The position numbers were made by a program, and so were the translations under genes. From NCBI GenBank assembly GCA_015501585.1, contig JADNRY010000648.1:1-32885 (forward strand): 32,885 nt of DNA, written 5' to 3'. Positions within the stretch are counted from its first letter, which is position 1. The number at the start of each line of letters is the position of its first letter. The notes below the pieces were generated by a model. It was not told the DNA's origin and made no database searches. It worked only from the letters and a program-made list of their open reading frames with translations. Shown here in pieces: positions 20,771-32,426 of this stretch. The DNA is from Rhodocollybia butyracea. Lineage: Eukaryota > Basidiomycota > Agaricomycetes > Agaricales > Omphalotaceae.

Positions 20771-21292
20771 CTCGCTCCCTTACATATTGATAATCTGGTT
20801 AGGTGCGGTAGTGTTTTTGTTAGGTTGTTTTATAGCGCCTTTCACATACCTACACATAAATACCCAAATATTGTCATCCCGCGGGCCTGAATGTTAAGGA
20901 GAGAAAGTATAAGCAGAAGTACCAGATGTAAGCGCATAGCGCAACCTGAACGTTGAAGGGAAGCGGTAACTCCTGCAACAAATAGGAATTTATTATTGTG
21001 CATCACGTGGTATGTGCATGAGTGCTCAGCATTGATGTTAACCAAGTTTTTGAAAGCTTTCTTATAACGGCAAGATCAATACTTCTCCCAACCAACCACT
21101 GTCTCAGTGAAATTGTCAGTCCCTTCATCTGTGACATCCCTGGTTTGTCTAAAGGTCTATGTATTTCCGGCCAGGAGTCGGAGGTCAAATGATGACAAGA
21201 TAAGTATCAAACTATGACAACCAAGCAACCAAATTGCGGCGTTTACAACAAGTGTTTTTAACTATCGCGTCTTTGGCTAGAAGGGCAAAAGG
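20771..21292. other. intergenic, nothing recognised
   Basis: Two short minus-strand frames (20842-21045 and 21003-21188) lack motifs. No repeats noticed. Confidence 0.35.
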
Positions 21293-21933
21293 CACTGCCA
21301 GTACCTCAGTATATTACCTCTGAAAAAGGGATAGAAGTATAATATATTTTTCCCCTGAATTTTAGCATTTTTTCCAGTGAAAAAGAGTGAATATTGCCTT
21401 GGAAATAGGCATGGGAAAATAAGTCCTTTTTCGGCGGCTATTTCGTTCGAAATAGGGCGCTAAATATGCCATCAATTTTGTTTGATTTATTAATAATTTA
21501 GACAAAGAAAATATATTTCAATGGTAATATGTTAACTATTTCAGCTGCGAAAAGAAACGGGCATTGAACGGCGGGCCGCCCGGGCCGGACAAAGAACCCT
21601 TTGGCCCATTCAATGGGCATTCAATGCCCGTTGCTTTTCGCGGCGGAAATAGTTAACATATTACCATTGAAATATATTCTCTTTTGCCACTCATATTTCC
21701 GAGGAAATATCAAAGAGATTACAAAGGAAAAATATACTGAAAAATTAGTAATGAATCAAACGAAATTGATGGCATATTTAGCGCCCTATTTCGAACGAAA
21801 TAGCCGCCGAAAAAGGACTTATTTTCCCATGCCATTCACTCTTTTTCACTGGAAAAAATGCTGAAATTCAGGGGAAAAATATATTATACTTCTATCCCTT
21901 TTTCAGAGGTAATATACTGAGGTACTGGCAGTG
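21293..21933. mobile_element. 641-bp foldback MITE with CACTG ends
   Basis: It begins CACTGCCAGTACCTCAG and ends with its reverse complement. The arms pair for roughly 270 bp each; the right arm has a small divergent patch near 21680-21755. AGG flanks both ends (21290-21292 and 21934-21936), a 3-bp duplication. CACTG ends plus 3-bp duplications again indicate a non-autonomous CACTA-type element. The loop (~21569-21620) contains a GC-rich palindromic stretch (GGGCCGCCCGGGCC) in otherwise AT-rich DNA. Confidence 0.85.
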
Positions 21934-23293
21934 AGGAGGGAGCCTATAATTCATGCAACTCCTAGACCCAGCGACTCAGCGACTCAGAGGCTGAGAGTTC
22001 CGAGCGGTTGTTGATCCCTTCACAAGTCAAGCAGAGAGCGCTCTCAGATTAGTAAACGGAAATGTATTATAAGATAGGATACACACCCCTTGTTATGCCT
22101 TTTCCGTTGTTCATTGACTTTGGCCTTTGTCACTGCCACCAACCACATATGATTGTGAGGAAATGTTCAACAAAGAGATATATGTGAACAACATGTAAAG
22201 ATGTAAGGAAATGAAGTGTGCGTCGCTTACTGTAGAGTCACCTTTTCTGCATCGAAGAGGGTGAGATGTACGCATGGATATAACCAAAGAATGTTGAGTG
22301 GATTTTTCTGTAAAGAGGTATGGGATACCACTCGAGGAAGCAGAGAAATAACACCACTGACCCTGATTAGTCGTCACAAGGGAACATCACTTGAGATCAA
22401 GATCTGGTGACCAGAAGAAACATCAGTGTTCTCGACGTTCGTAGTGGTAGCGTCATTGCTGAGCAATGAACATCAAAACTCAGGTGCAAAATGGAAGAGA
22501 TAACAAACAAGTAATGAAAAGAAAGCGAGATTGGCATTATGCACCAGTGAGGTCGTGAGCTAATTGTGCATCCATTGCATTGCATGGATGAAGTTTATCA
22601 GAGTTGGTAGTCTTTTCCAATAAAACGCTTGGGGTGGAGAAAACAGTAGACTGTGTCAGCTACAGTAATGACAATCAAGATTGAAAGAGATTGTGCTAAC
22701 GAACGCTTTGTGCCTGAGGACACCTGTCGCGGAAACACTGGATACACAGCTGGAGTTGTCTGGAGGCTCGGCAGGAGGATCCCCTCATCCACATTGACAG
22801 AGCGTACCAGTGAATCCATGTCTACATCTAAAGCTTTTCAGTGATAAGCAAAAGCTAAAGCAAGAAAGATGTCAAATGTGCGAAAGCCACTGGCCACTAT
22901 ATATGCACATTATAGAAACTGTGGTAAGCCCAGGCTTACACTTACCAGTGACAAAAAATCTCTTTCAGACTCCAGGAAGGCCAGCGATTGGTTAAAATCA
23001 GGTTCAGAAGTGTAGGGCCCATGCAGGCAAGGTGGAAAGAGATGGCTGTCAGTGTCATGATGATGGTCGATGACTGAAACTGGCAGTGAAATTGAAAGAG
23101 TCCAAAATCACGTGAAAATAATGTTGTTATAAGCTTTCATGAGGAGAAGGAGAATATGACACGTGTCGGACAGTATGCAAAGCAACTCATCTTCCAGTAT
23201 AACATAGCCATTTCATAGCTCACAAAAAAAATTACTTTGAGTCACTGCCAAAAGAAATCAAAATATGAGGCCATAAGTCCTGGTTGATGGTAC
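21934..23293. other. unassigned; possible minus-strand exons
   Basis: On the minus strand short open blocks are separated by intron-like stretches: a block ending near 22944 before GTAAGT, and one at ~22830-22731 containing MDSLVRSVNVDEGILLPSLQ and followed by GTGTCC. I could not join them into a convincing protein and recognise no family. Hydrophobic frames at 22397-22585 and 22598-22819 may be chance. Confidence 0.25.
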
Positions 23294-23384
23294 GGTCCAA
23301 CCAGGACTCGAACCTGGATCTCATGGAGGGACGTACATTTTCTATTGTCAAGCCAGTGCATGTTAACCTCTACACTATTGGACC
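23294..23384 (-). tRNA. tRNA-like sequence with good A and B boxes
   Basis: The 91-nt minus-strand sequence has a perfect 7-bp acceptor stem GGTCCAA/TTGGACC, an A box TAGTGTAGAGG and a B box GGTTCGAGTCC within a CCAGG/CCTGG T arm. The D arm pairs GTGT/ACAT. The central 40 nt do not form an unambiguous anticodon arm, so this is either an intron-containing tRNA gene or a tRNA-derived relic. No amino acid is assigned. Confidence 0.5.
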
Positions 23385-24533
23385 TTGGTAGTACTTCTCT
23401 ACATTAGTACTAATAAGATCATAATCATGTTAGGGTAGAATTAGATAGGTAGCTGTAACAGCTAGTCTTTACGGGCATTGGCTAGTACGTTGGCCTCGTA
23501 GTTTACCTTCTTTACTGGAGTCAAGCTCGCCGCCTGCGTTGGCGTAGGGACCTGTATGGGACTGGCACTTTCAGCTGGCATGGGCTGTGTAATATTGTAT
23601 TACAGTCCAAAGGAAGCTCCATTCATCCCCAACAATGTGCAAAGTGCATGCGTAGCTTCACCTGGTGCACATGCTGCAGTAGTAATAACTGGCACGTTGC
23701 TAGGAGGACTACCTTTAATGACAAGTTTAACGAAGGCTCCAATCTCCTCAAATTGAGGGCGGAAACTGGTAAAGCCCCAAGTTCGTATAAGATGTGCTTC
23801 GTCAACGGGGAATAGGATGAGAAAGTCTTGTCATTGATGATACGGTACCATTCAGCCGACGCGAGATCTTCACAATCAAAGCAAATGATATTCCACGATT
23901 TACAAAGGCAGATTAATCACTACTTATTTAAAATGTGCTGATGGGGGAGTGGTTAGGGTGTCCAACTTAGGGTTCAAGTACTTGTTGTCGCCAGGTCTAC
24001 CGTTCTTGCTTAAACAAGACACCGTGCACAGGAAGCCACCTTCCGGCACTGTACAGCGCCAGGAGCCGCTAGGCTGGAGTCACTTGAAATGGCTGCATAG
24101 TGCTTGAGCCGTTTCGAGTGGCTCCAGCTCACTTACATTTTACTGATGCACTATAAGTCTGTATATGTGTATTTACAGTATTTTTCCAAAAAAATACAAT
24201 ATACCAACACTAGTATTCTAGCTAGTAGCGAAATATACGAAGAAAAGATAAAGAAAAGATAAAGAAAAGACGAGATGGAAAGACAACAGACTTGTAAAGT
24301 GTAAAGTCTGGAAACCAGCCCAATCAAGAGCCCAATCTATCGACAGGGAATTTGAGTGTGAAAGTCTGCATACATGATCCTTGCGCGCTTGCTTGACCGC
24401 TCCAAACTTCTAGGTCTGGACCAATGTGATTGGACCAAGGTAACAGCAGTGCAGTCATCAAATTTAGCAACATTCAAAGATATAGCGAGACTCTGTAGGT
24501 TTGAAACGATGGGATCAGAGTGGAAGTTGATAA
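23385..24533. other. intergenic with a hairpin and a short tandem repeat
   Basis: No gene recognised. A hairpin at 24073-24128 pairs GCTGGAGTCACTTGAAA with TTTCGAGTGGCTCCAGC (two mismatches). At 24242-24270 an 11-bp GAAAAGATAAA unit repeats about 2.6 times. Confidence 0.4.
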
Positions 24534-24574
24534 TCAATATATTGTCTGATATGTATATTTACTCTGAAAATTAT

Positions 24575-25744
24575 TCACAAAAATGCTGGACACTTATCCA
24601 GTATATTGTCTGAAGTCCAGCCGTTTCCTTCCCAATCACTCGAGCTTGGTACGAGCATACAACTCTGTCTAATATCTGACAATGGAACAATTTCACCTTG
24701 AGAAGTGCCATTCGAGGCACTGACTGATGGTTGTACACGATACATTCCATTTTTACTATCAGGTACACTTTTAAATTGAGAAAACCATGTAACATATGCA
24801 AGAGGTGTTTCAGCCTTGGGCCAGTTTGGGGGAGCGTCCTCTTTAGATCTTTGCCCAAGTCTTTTTACCACTTTAGGGAGCCGGAATATGACCCTAAGTC
24901 TGGCAACCCTACAGCCTCTTACTGCCGTAGATTCAGCTTCATCATTGATCAATATTATCACTGTATCATATTGAGACTTTGACTTTGACTTGGAGTTTTT
25001 TTTGATGGAAGAAGGGGCAGCTCTTACTATTTCTTTTGGCACATCTGATGCATCATCAAACAGATTCACAGGTGTAAATTTAAAATGGTGCCAAACATTG
25101 AGTAAAGTAAAAGGAAGACATCCTATTGATAAAGCTTCTGCTTTTGTAACCTGTCCTTCTTTTGGAAGAAGAGAGTTTATATAAAGCTTCAATGCCGGTA
25201 TAAAACCAGGTGCATTATGAGAATTTGCAATTGCATTAAGACTTTTTTTTGTCTCATGTGGGTGTTTAGCTATTCGGATGTTGGTCTGCAGCAATGTTTT
25301 GGTATTAGCATTACTAGTACTGGCAGGAGTAGCAGTGGCGGCTCTTTGATCACTGTTCGGAATCTGTCTCTTTTTCAACCCAAGTTTGGCAACATCAAGC
25401 TTCAGAGTAATATCATTTTTCTGTGCACCCTGATTGGTACTAGTAGAATCAATCCAGTTTCTATAAAAACCAAATGACAATATTTTTTCTTGTCTTGAAA
25501 GCCACTGGGTCATCTGATGGAAGTGATTGCGTTTATTGGTAGCATCCCAGGCTTCTTTTGCCATGTCTACATGGAAACGCTCAAATGCTTCTGTGTTGTA
25601 GTTATCAGTTGTGCCAAGCCACTTGATGGGATTTACATAATGAAGCAGAGAATGGAATTTGGGAATGTTGATTTGATCTTTGGTAGTCTGTTGTTTGACA
25701 AAGTAAGCCTTATTTTTGTGCCAGACATTTAGTTCTAAATCCAT
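24575..25744 (-). pseudogene. C-terminal open segment of the Plavaka relic
   Basis: The longest intact stretch (389 codons). It contains IPKFHSLLHYVNPIKWLGTT followed by DNYNTEAFERFHVDMAKEAW (residues ~27-66), the best-conserved signature of the family, then a variable middle. Then come YDTVIILINDEAEST, RVARLRVIFRLPKVV, LAYVTWFSQF, MYRVQPS and the SDIRQSCMLVP-like end. Family members end a few residues later with a YQTIY/W-like motif, seen here in the next frame at 24575-24534. Confidence 0.72.
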
Positions 25745-28112
25745 ATAGCCAAGGTATCCTCATCATGTGAAGGATACTGAGCAAGGTGTATGAAATTCAA
25801 CAAGGCTTTGCAAGCTACAATTCCCCTTTGGTCAACTTTGCCTGTTAGAGATGCAATGAGGATACATGCTATGTGCTTATGCTCAGTTCCAGTTACCTGG
25901 CTGAAATCTGCTATCCCCTTTTTGAAATGACGTACTCCACATGTAGGCGGTAGGACTTGGAATCACTGATCAAGTTCATTTTCACCTACAATTTCTTGCA
26001 CACATTTAAGTAGATGCTTGAATACTCCCTGATAACACTGGTGGAGAATATCAGGGGTCATGCAATCATGAATGTCCGTTAGAGGAAAGTCTTTCCAAAA
26101 AGGTTCAATTCCCCCAGCAACATCATGCTTCATAGCAAGGGTATGTGCACAACTCTTGCTTTTTTGCGTGGAATTTGAATCTTGGCCCGGAGTAGCCTCC
26201 TGATTAGCTACTGAAGTATCATGAGCTTCTTTCATTATTCCTAGGGTCCATAACACTGTCCGAGAATCCCCAGCACTGGCAAGACCCAAGTCATTTGCCT
26301 TTCGCTGGCACTTTGGACAGGTGCCATACTTTGTGCATGTTACGAGACATTGTTCAGGATAATCTGCAACATATGTACAGAGCAGAGGATAGACTTTCCT
26401 CACATCGCCATCGCCTCCAACCATTTCTATCCCCCCCTGTTTTTGGATTTCCAGCAGATTTTAATGGTTCCAGCACATGAGCCATAGAACAATGAAAAAT
26501 TTCATACATTTGTAATTTAAGATCTTTTTTTGTAAGGCCTTGTTTATTCAGCTTATCGACCAAGAGATAAGCAATAAGGACACATGCCCGGGCCACTGGG
26601 CTTCCTCCTTAAAGCCTTGGGCAAATTGCCAATTGTGAGATATACCGGGTACGCCGATTTGTTCCTGAGAATCTGGTCAGATTTGTTTTATCAGAGGCTA
26701 TAATCACAGGACAGACTGTCCTCCAACTGGAATTGCATGCTAGGTTTTTGAATTGAGATTTGCAAGAAGTGGCAGCTGACGGATAAGTTCAATTACACAC
26801 CTGCACTGCATTCCAAAAACCTGTAGTCCACATCTCAGAGTAGATACAATTGTTTTTCAGTCTGTTCTGCCCCACAAAAAAGCTTTCCTGGTTTGTACAC
26901 CAAGTGTTCAGCAAAGGCAGGATCACCCCAGAGAGCTTTGATTGCTTCAACTGGGTCCCAATGATACACAGTGAAATGTTCACCAGGTTTATCACTGAAT
27001 GATAATAGTTTAGTCTGCCAATTTCCACATCTCTCGGGGATTTCATCAATGCACTTTTAGCATACCTTGGGAGTTTTCATAAGATAGACCTAATTTTTGC
27101 TCTACCTATGAGATTTGAAAAGTCAACAACCTTGAATACTACTACAGCTTCTCAGTGACTACTGCCACTGGAGTGAGTCATCAAAAAATATTTGAAAGAC
27201 TTTACCTGAGGAACTTTAAGCAGGTGATCAAGAGCTTTTTGAGAAGTCTTTTCTGTGACTGCCCACTGTGCAATTTCCCAATCCAACTGGGAAGCAAAAG
27301 GGTGATAGCACTTCTGATCAAGATTATCATCATGAGTAGTAGTACCATTACTAAGTTCCTGTTGCCCTTTCGATTTTAAAATACTTTCCCATTGTTTCAT
27401 AGACAGTTTTACGTTTGTTGATCACCTTTCCAGCAGTTATCATTCCATTGCCAAGTTCTTGGCTCATCTTTGTCATCAACACTGTTGAGGATGCGGCTAA
27501 ATTGAAACGTCTTGGAGATGAAGAAGCCTCAGACTCTCCTGAGGCCTTGGGGTCAGAAGAGGCGTTCATATCTGAGTCATGGTCTATCATAGAAGAGGCC
27601 CCCAGTATCTGAATTAGAGGAGCCAGTTTCAGAAACCTCTCTCATATAAATGTCTTCGGCAGGATATGTGGGATTCAGAGTGGATGCCACTTGTTGAGTA
27701 ATCAGGGAAGTTTGGGCTAGCCGGTTTCAGGGGGGGTAGGAAGTCAAACCAGGCTTCTGCTTCAGGCTCTATTAACACATCTGGCATATCATCATCTTCA
27801 AAGTCTGGATATGATTGAGTCATTCACTGATTAGTAGTTGCACAACTACAAGATTTTAAATAAAGCTGAACATACCTCCTTGCCAGCTGGAAGAGTCAGA
27901 TTCATCATTGGACAGAGAAAGTAATGATGGACAATCAGACACATTGTCTTCAATGTCTGAATTCCCATGATCAGTCTCATCTCCGTAACCAGGGTCAAGT
28001 CCAAAGTTGGAGTAACTGTCTTCATCTTTGGAATCGCTATATTCTTCTTGGTCATTTATGTTGTACAAATCTACATGCATGGCCTTGTTGGAAGCCTAAT
28101 CTTAGATTATCA

Positions 28113-28400
28113 TTAGGCTGTTGTAAAAGGCTGATGCTGTGCATGGCTGGGAAGGCGAGAACGAGCAAGCACTTCTACTCTTTCAATAGTTTTGGATATT
28201 CTATCCATTCGTGTTCTCCTTTGGCACACAAATTCCTGCTTATGCGCATCATCCCTAGTCTGTTTTATGTGTTGCTCTAGGTACCCAGCTACGGAAAATT
28301 CCTGATAGCATACAGGACATTTGATGGGTTCTGGGGCCATACCAGTAGGAGTACTAAGTTGGGAGGACAAAGTCGCAGAGTGAAAGAACAGGGGGAACAT
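28113..28400 (-). pseudogene. N-terminal zinc-finger exon of the Plavaka relic
   Basis: 95 codons with CPVCYQEFSVAGYLEQHIKQ and a following histidine, a C2H2-like finger, then a basic stretch rich in Arg. Such a finger at the N-terminus is usual in Plavaka proteins and probably binds the element ends. Placement about 3.8 kb upstream of the C-terminal block fits one gene. Confidence 0.6.
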
Positions 28401-29122
28401 TTATATGAGATTGCTGCATCAGTGAAAATATCAGATGACTATGGTAACTGTTCGAGATCATACAGGATCATACCATCTTGATAAAATGTGAGAATTGGAG
28501 TGGATAGCATCTATACTTAGTTCCCATATCTCTTCTATTTTTTCTTGAGCTCCCAGTAAGCAATTTCTGAGTCTTGTGACTTGCTTCTGACTCAAGTTTG
28601 AAGTCTGATCTGCATTTTGAACGCAAAGTGAGACCCACCCTTGAATATATAGAGCCGTAACGACTTGTACAAATTGTTTCAAAAGATTCAGTCGACCATG
28701 CCTCGTTTGCAAAGTCTCGCGGAATCGGAAACTGTAATGTTATGTTATTCCGCTACCTCTTTAGGAGTAGAGGGTCTTATGGTGCTTGATTTTTGATCGC
28801 GCTTGTTCCAAGATTTGGAAGACATCCATGGCATATGTCGCCGATTTGTATCTCTTTTGAGCTGTCAGAAATGTTGTGAGGCCTTGGCCTTGTTGGATGC
28901 TTTCAGGTGTTGCTGCTTAGGGAGGTAGGGGCACTGCCGTGTACGGCGTTACTGGTTATACCTATTGAATCTACAAAGGTCAGGAAATATTTTCGCATGT
29001 AACAGTCCCGAGTTAGTAACCGACCCAAAAATGACCAGGACACATCTGAGTACAATGCAGCAATTGCTTATGACAAATTCCTTCCTCAGCACCTTTGACA
29101 GTTGCACTGTATAAATTATACA
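28401..29122. other. upstream of the Plavaka relic, nothing recognised
   Basis: An 84-codon minus-strand frame (28458-28712) has no recognised motif. I looked for a CACTG-type element end here. CACTGCCGTGTACGG at 28931 is in the wrong orientation, and CAGTG at 28431 has no partner of convincing length. Confidence 0.3.
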
Positions 29123-29213
29123 GCCCACGTAGTGCAATGGTTAGCAGACCTTACTTGTTAGCTCTGCAGTAAATGCATTTGGAGGTAGATTGGGGTCAAT
29201 TCCCCACGAGGGC
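29123..29213 (+). tRNA. tRNA-like sequence, probably degraded
   Basis: 91 nt with acceptor GCCCACG/CGAGGGC (one A-A mismatch), A box TAGTGCAATGG and a T arm TGGGG-TCAATT-CCCCA whose loop is one base short. CTTGTTA near 29151 could be an anticodon loop (UGU), but its stem does not pair well. Likely a tRNA pseudogene or a tRNA-derived element. Confidence 0.35.
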
Positions 29214-30326
29214 GCTGCCTTTTGTTTTGCAACTGAGATGAGGAAGACAACTTACTGGATGAATGTCAATCATTTTTTTAATCTGTTTCAACTTTCATGA
29301 ACTGACAGAACGTCCACAACACAGATTGAAAGTGGGTGTTTCAGTGCCTTATTTATCAAACCATAAAACACAAATGATAAGAGGCTATGTGCTGCAGGCA
29401 CTAAGAGAGCAGCTGTGTTGGAGAATATCACACAGGCCACTGTCAGTTTCGTGTCATCCACTGAAATTGAAACTGGATGCTTAAATTAGATAAGATAACT
29501 TTGTTACCACCACAAGCCATGATTCATCCTTCTCTCTACTGAGTACTGAGTACTGAGCTGAGCACTAAGTCTGGAAGACGCTAACTGACAAAACCGGGGC
29601 GTCATTTGATATATATCGGCCCGGTGCGAGGCTGTTGAATTCAGCTACCGCGACCTATAGGCACTAGTATAGAACTTTTCGCAAATGATCAGTATGTGCT
29701 TTCATTCATTCGACATTGTAACTGAGGCTTAAGTATTAGGGAAATAGCTCTGCGAGGTCAGGTATGCCATCTGTCCTCGAAAAGGTTTCCTGCACGAGGA
29801 TATTGTACGTTTGGTGTATTTGGTGCAGTTGGTATCTCTGGTGTATTTGGTGCACTGTTTGGTATATCTATTGATGTAAGGTGAGTGCATGAGCAAAGTA
29901 ATTGACTGGCTAACCAGCTGTGCAGGCTCCCTTTGGTTGTTTGATGTTTGGTAAAACCTGCTGCAAATGTTCGTTAGTCTGCGTATATCCAGGAACTCGA
30001 CTTTTGGTGTATCGAACCCTCATTCTACAAGAAAGGGGAGCTCTGCCATATGTTGCGTTTGGAAATAACCTCAGTTTGCTGTGATAAAATTCTCTCGTCT
30101 TCCTATCATTAACCGACAGGAAGGTTTTAGTCCAAGGCGTCCATATACAGAAGTGCTGGATTGGCATCAGGACTCACCCTTCATCCTACGTTTCCTTTGA
30201 CTCGCTTTGAGAGGCAGGGTTCTTGCTTGTCGGGACATTGTGAGACAATGAAAATGAAGGATGTTCCATAATTCAGAGTTAAATACTCGGAGGTATTAGC
30301 GGTGGCTGAATTTATGACTCAAAGTC
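29214..30326. other. intergenic, one short repeat
   Basis: No gene recognised. The frame 29910-30167 (minus, 85 codons) lacks motifs. A two-copy repeat lies at 29813-29869. Confidence 0.35.
29813..29869 (+). repeat. 27-30-bp direct repeat, two copies
   Basis: GGTGTATTTGGTGCA followed by TTGGTATCTCT, then the same unit with CTG inserted and TATATCT at the end. Short tandem duplication with no known role. Confidence 0.6.
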
Positions 30327-31539
30327 ATGAACTTCCGTCGCTACATCTCAGAGCTTCCTGCCGGACAAACAGATGAACACGAAGGGCACTGTCTCAGACT
30401 CCCCTTCAGACAGATGCAAAATCCCGCTCAAACACCTCAAAGAGCTGTCGACGCTTATTTCACATTGTTGCTGCTAGATCCGTCCTTGTCTACAGATGTT
30501 CTATCTGCCTCAAATGATATCATGACAACCGGCGCTCAGGTGTTCAGTCCACTTTTACAACAACAGAAGAGAAATTTCTACCAGCAATCTCAGCTTTGAC
30601 CCAAACGATTGTGTGGCTTGGAGGATCTTCTCTGTTGTCTCCCCATCATCGAGAGGAACTTTACTGCTTGCCTCTATCAGCACGAGAACCTACTATCCTA
30701 CGCAATCTTTATCACCTGCGCCAATACTTTCCCGAAATTATATCATCCACGGAGATTGCCCTGTTCCATATATTGGATGCCTAGTAGCGCTATCGCAATT
30801 TCCTCGTGGAAGTTTTGAAACACTCAGTGTTCAATGATGGGTAAATGATGATGTTGTAAAATATCTTGTCAATAGGTGGTGCTCCAAATCCCTGAGAACT
30901 CTTGGACTCGGCACTTTGCCAAGTTCCTTTTTCAGGATACTCAGTGTGTGCACACAAACCGGGACCTTGACCTCAGAAGATGAACTGGGCGTGCAAAATG
31001 GTGTCGCACTGCTGAGGTACGATTCTTATTTTGGTTTACGGGTTTCGCTAAGTCGAGAGTAGAAGGCCCAAGGACTTACAAACTGGGATCGCGCGTTCAT
31101 TCCAATTAATGATTTTCACTTCCGCTGCTCGATATGAAGAGCCTGTAGGCTCAAAGCATGACGTTGTAGATATGTATGGAGAAGAACTTAATCATAACGA
31201 ATGTGAGTGCTTCGTCACTATATCCAATTCTTCCTCATTTACATATTTTTTGGTAGTACAAGGAGTCGATGAAAGTGGCGCCGCGTGAGTTGTGCGATTT
31301 GTCCGCATGGTGACAAACTAGTACGCTTCTGCCGCTTTCATTTGGTATAACGCCTCAAGACGGCTCAACAACTTGGCTATCATGGTGAATCGCTTTCGCT
31401 ACGATGAGATTGGACCCGAGCCGGGATGTTGTCCCACGATCTTCCCTCCCAACTCTACTGAGTACATCTTGGCAATGTCCGGATATCTAGCTAAATTGCT
31501 AGATCTGCTTTGGGCTCGCTGTTCCACTTTGCAGTAGCT
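30327..31539 (+). pseudogene. intron-containing gene or relic, unknown function
   Basis: Open blocks with fungal-type splice sites follow one another. 30327-30539 (starts MNFRRYISELPAG) could end at a GTGTTC donor. The next block from ~30586 (LTQTIVWLGGSSLLS) runs to two adjacent TAG codons at ~30782-30787 and continues in the same frame to GATGG before GTAAATG (30840). Further blocks are 30876-31016 (WCSKSLRTLGLG...GVALL), ~31072-31202 (GIARSFQLMIFTSAARYEEP, VVDMYGEELNH) and 31322-31539 (YASAAFIWYNASRRLNNLA...). The intron 31017-31071 keeps the frame, but the double TAG and the junctions near 31203-31321 do not resolve cleanly. I recognise no family. It may be a decayed gene, or have introns I misplaced. 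Confidence 0.35.
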
Positions 31540-31812
31540 TCAATGCTATCTGTTTTTCCCTTAGAATGATTCATACACTAGCAGGCTAGCAAATTTCAGA
31601 TTCAGGGGTACAAGTACAAGCTGAGAAAAAAGAAAAACGAACAACCCACGTCCCACGTTCAGAACCCTTTACACACCAGAAGAGAGAGGAGTAATGAGAC
31701 ATGCTATAAAGGTATTGACAGTGGTATTTCGACTTTGACATCTGCTGATCAATGCATCCCAGGCGTGCTTGAATCAGCCCAAGTTTCCGATTGGTGCAAT
31801 GAATGATGGAGG
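31540..31812. other. intergenic between convergent genes
   Basis: Short spacer between the + gene or relic ending at 31539 and the - gene ending at 31813. Nothing recognised. Confidence 0.3.
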
Positions 31813-32426
31813 CTAGTAAGTAGTTGAGTGATCAAATTGGATAGCAAGGGTACATGTATTCACCAATGGCAGCCGCAGATGGCCCTCTGCTAAAGGAGTG
31901 GGCAAAAAGGACTCTTCAAATTCAAACGATAATGATGCCGGAGGAATGAGACCAGTAGAAAATGTTGTAGGAAAGTTCAAATTCATGGGGTGCATAATAC
32001 TGGAGGAGCCGTGCGAAGCAGAATCTTGGGAGGAGGGAGAGGGCGTATCTTCGATTCCCGCATAAGAGTGCACTCGCTGCTCCTCGGAGCCAGTAAACAT
32101 GGGGGCGAAACGCTGAAGAGCTCTTCCCTGATGAGGCTCCTCCTTTGCTGGAGTCTCTCTTTTTGATGCAGAGTCTCTCCTCTTGGATTCTGAGCCTCTC
32201 CTGTCATCCCTTATTTTCTCCTCCCTGTTGAAGATTTCATCGTCCTTGTCACGGAGCTTCTTCAACCTTCGGTCACTCACTGTTCCGCAGCATGTAGGCT
32301 TTTTTGCGGATCGAAACCAGAGGCATTGTAAAGGGCAGCATATTCAGAGTCATTGATGTTCATCCTCTCTTGAACTCGCATTCTCTTCAGAAAGTCCCTC
32401 TTCGTACACCCGTCGAGTAGGTGCAT
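31813..32426 (-). CDS. two-exon hypothetical protein
   Basis: Exon 1 is 32426-32281 and exon 2 is 32224-31813, with a 56-nt intron (GTGAGT...ACAG). Together they give 558 nt and 185 aa in one frame. The start ATG at 32426 is the first in frame. Residues 1-49 look folded (MHLLDGCTKRDFLKRM, SEYAALYNASGFDP). Residues ~50-85 are highly charged (Lys/Arg/Glu, EEKIRDDRRGSESKRR). The rest is Ser/Pro-rich and probably disordered. No known domain is visible. The splice removes an in-frame stop right after the exon 1 coding part, which supports the model. It may be a fragment of a longer gene. The hairpin MITE starts only about 200 bp upstream, at 32628. Confidence 0.5.

Larger units (their letters stand above)
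24534..28400 (-). pseudogene. decayed Plavaka-type (CACTA superfamily) transposase
   Basis: Minus-strand pieces keep the gene order of Plavaka transposases of Agaricomycetes. They are a C2H2 finger (28400-28113), acidic linkers (28080-27629), HPFASQLDWEIAQWAV (27290-27240), a WDPVEAIKALWGDP segment (~26960-26920), and a SDKTNLTRFSG-like block (~26700-26650). Then come VADYPEQCLVTCTKYGTCPKC with DIHDCMTPDILHQCYQGVFKH (26424-25963), and the C-terminal block (25744-24534) ending NFQSKYTYQTIY before a TGA at 24534-24536. The protein would cut and paste its element through an RNase H-like core. At least six frame changes or stops separate the pieces, and a one-base shift precedes the last block, so this copy is dead. 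Some gaps may be introns. I found no convincing terminal repeats for it. Confidence 0.78.

Noticed and set aside
22397..22819. Hydrophobic minus-strand frames as a membrane protein gene
   Set aside because: The frames could not be joined by plausible introns into one protein and no family motif was seen.
24045..28435. CACTGTACAG at 24045 and CAGTG at 28431 as terminal repeats of the Plavaka element
   Set aside because: Similarity does not extend past the first five bases, no matching 3-bp duplication is seen, and the right candidate sits too close to the presumed first codon.
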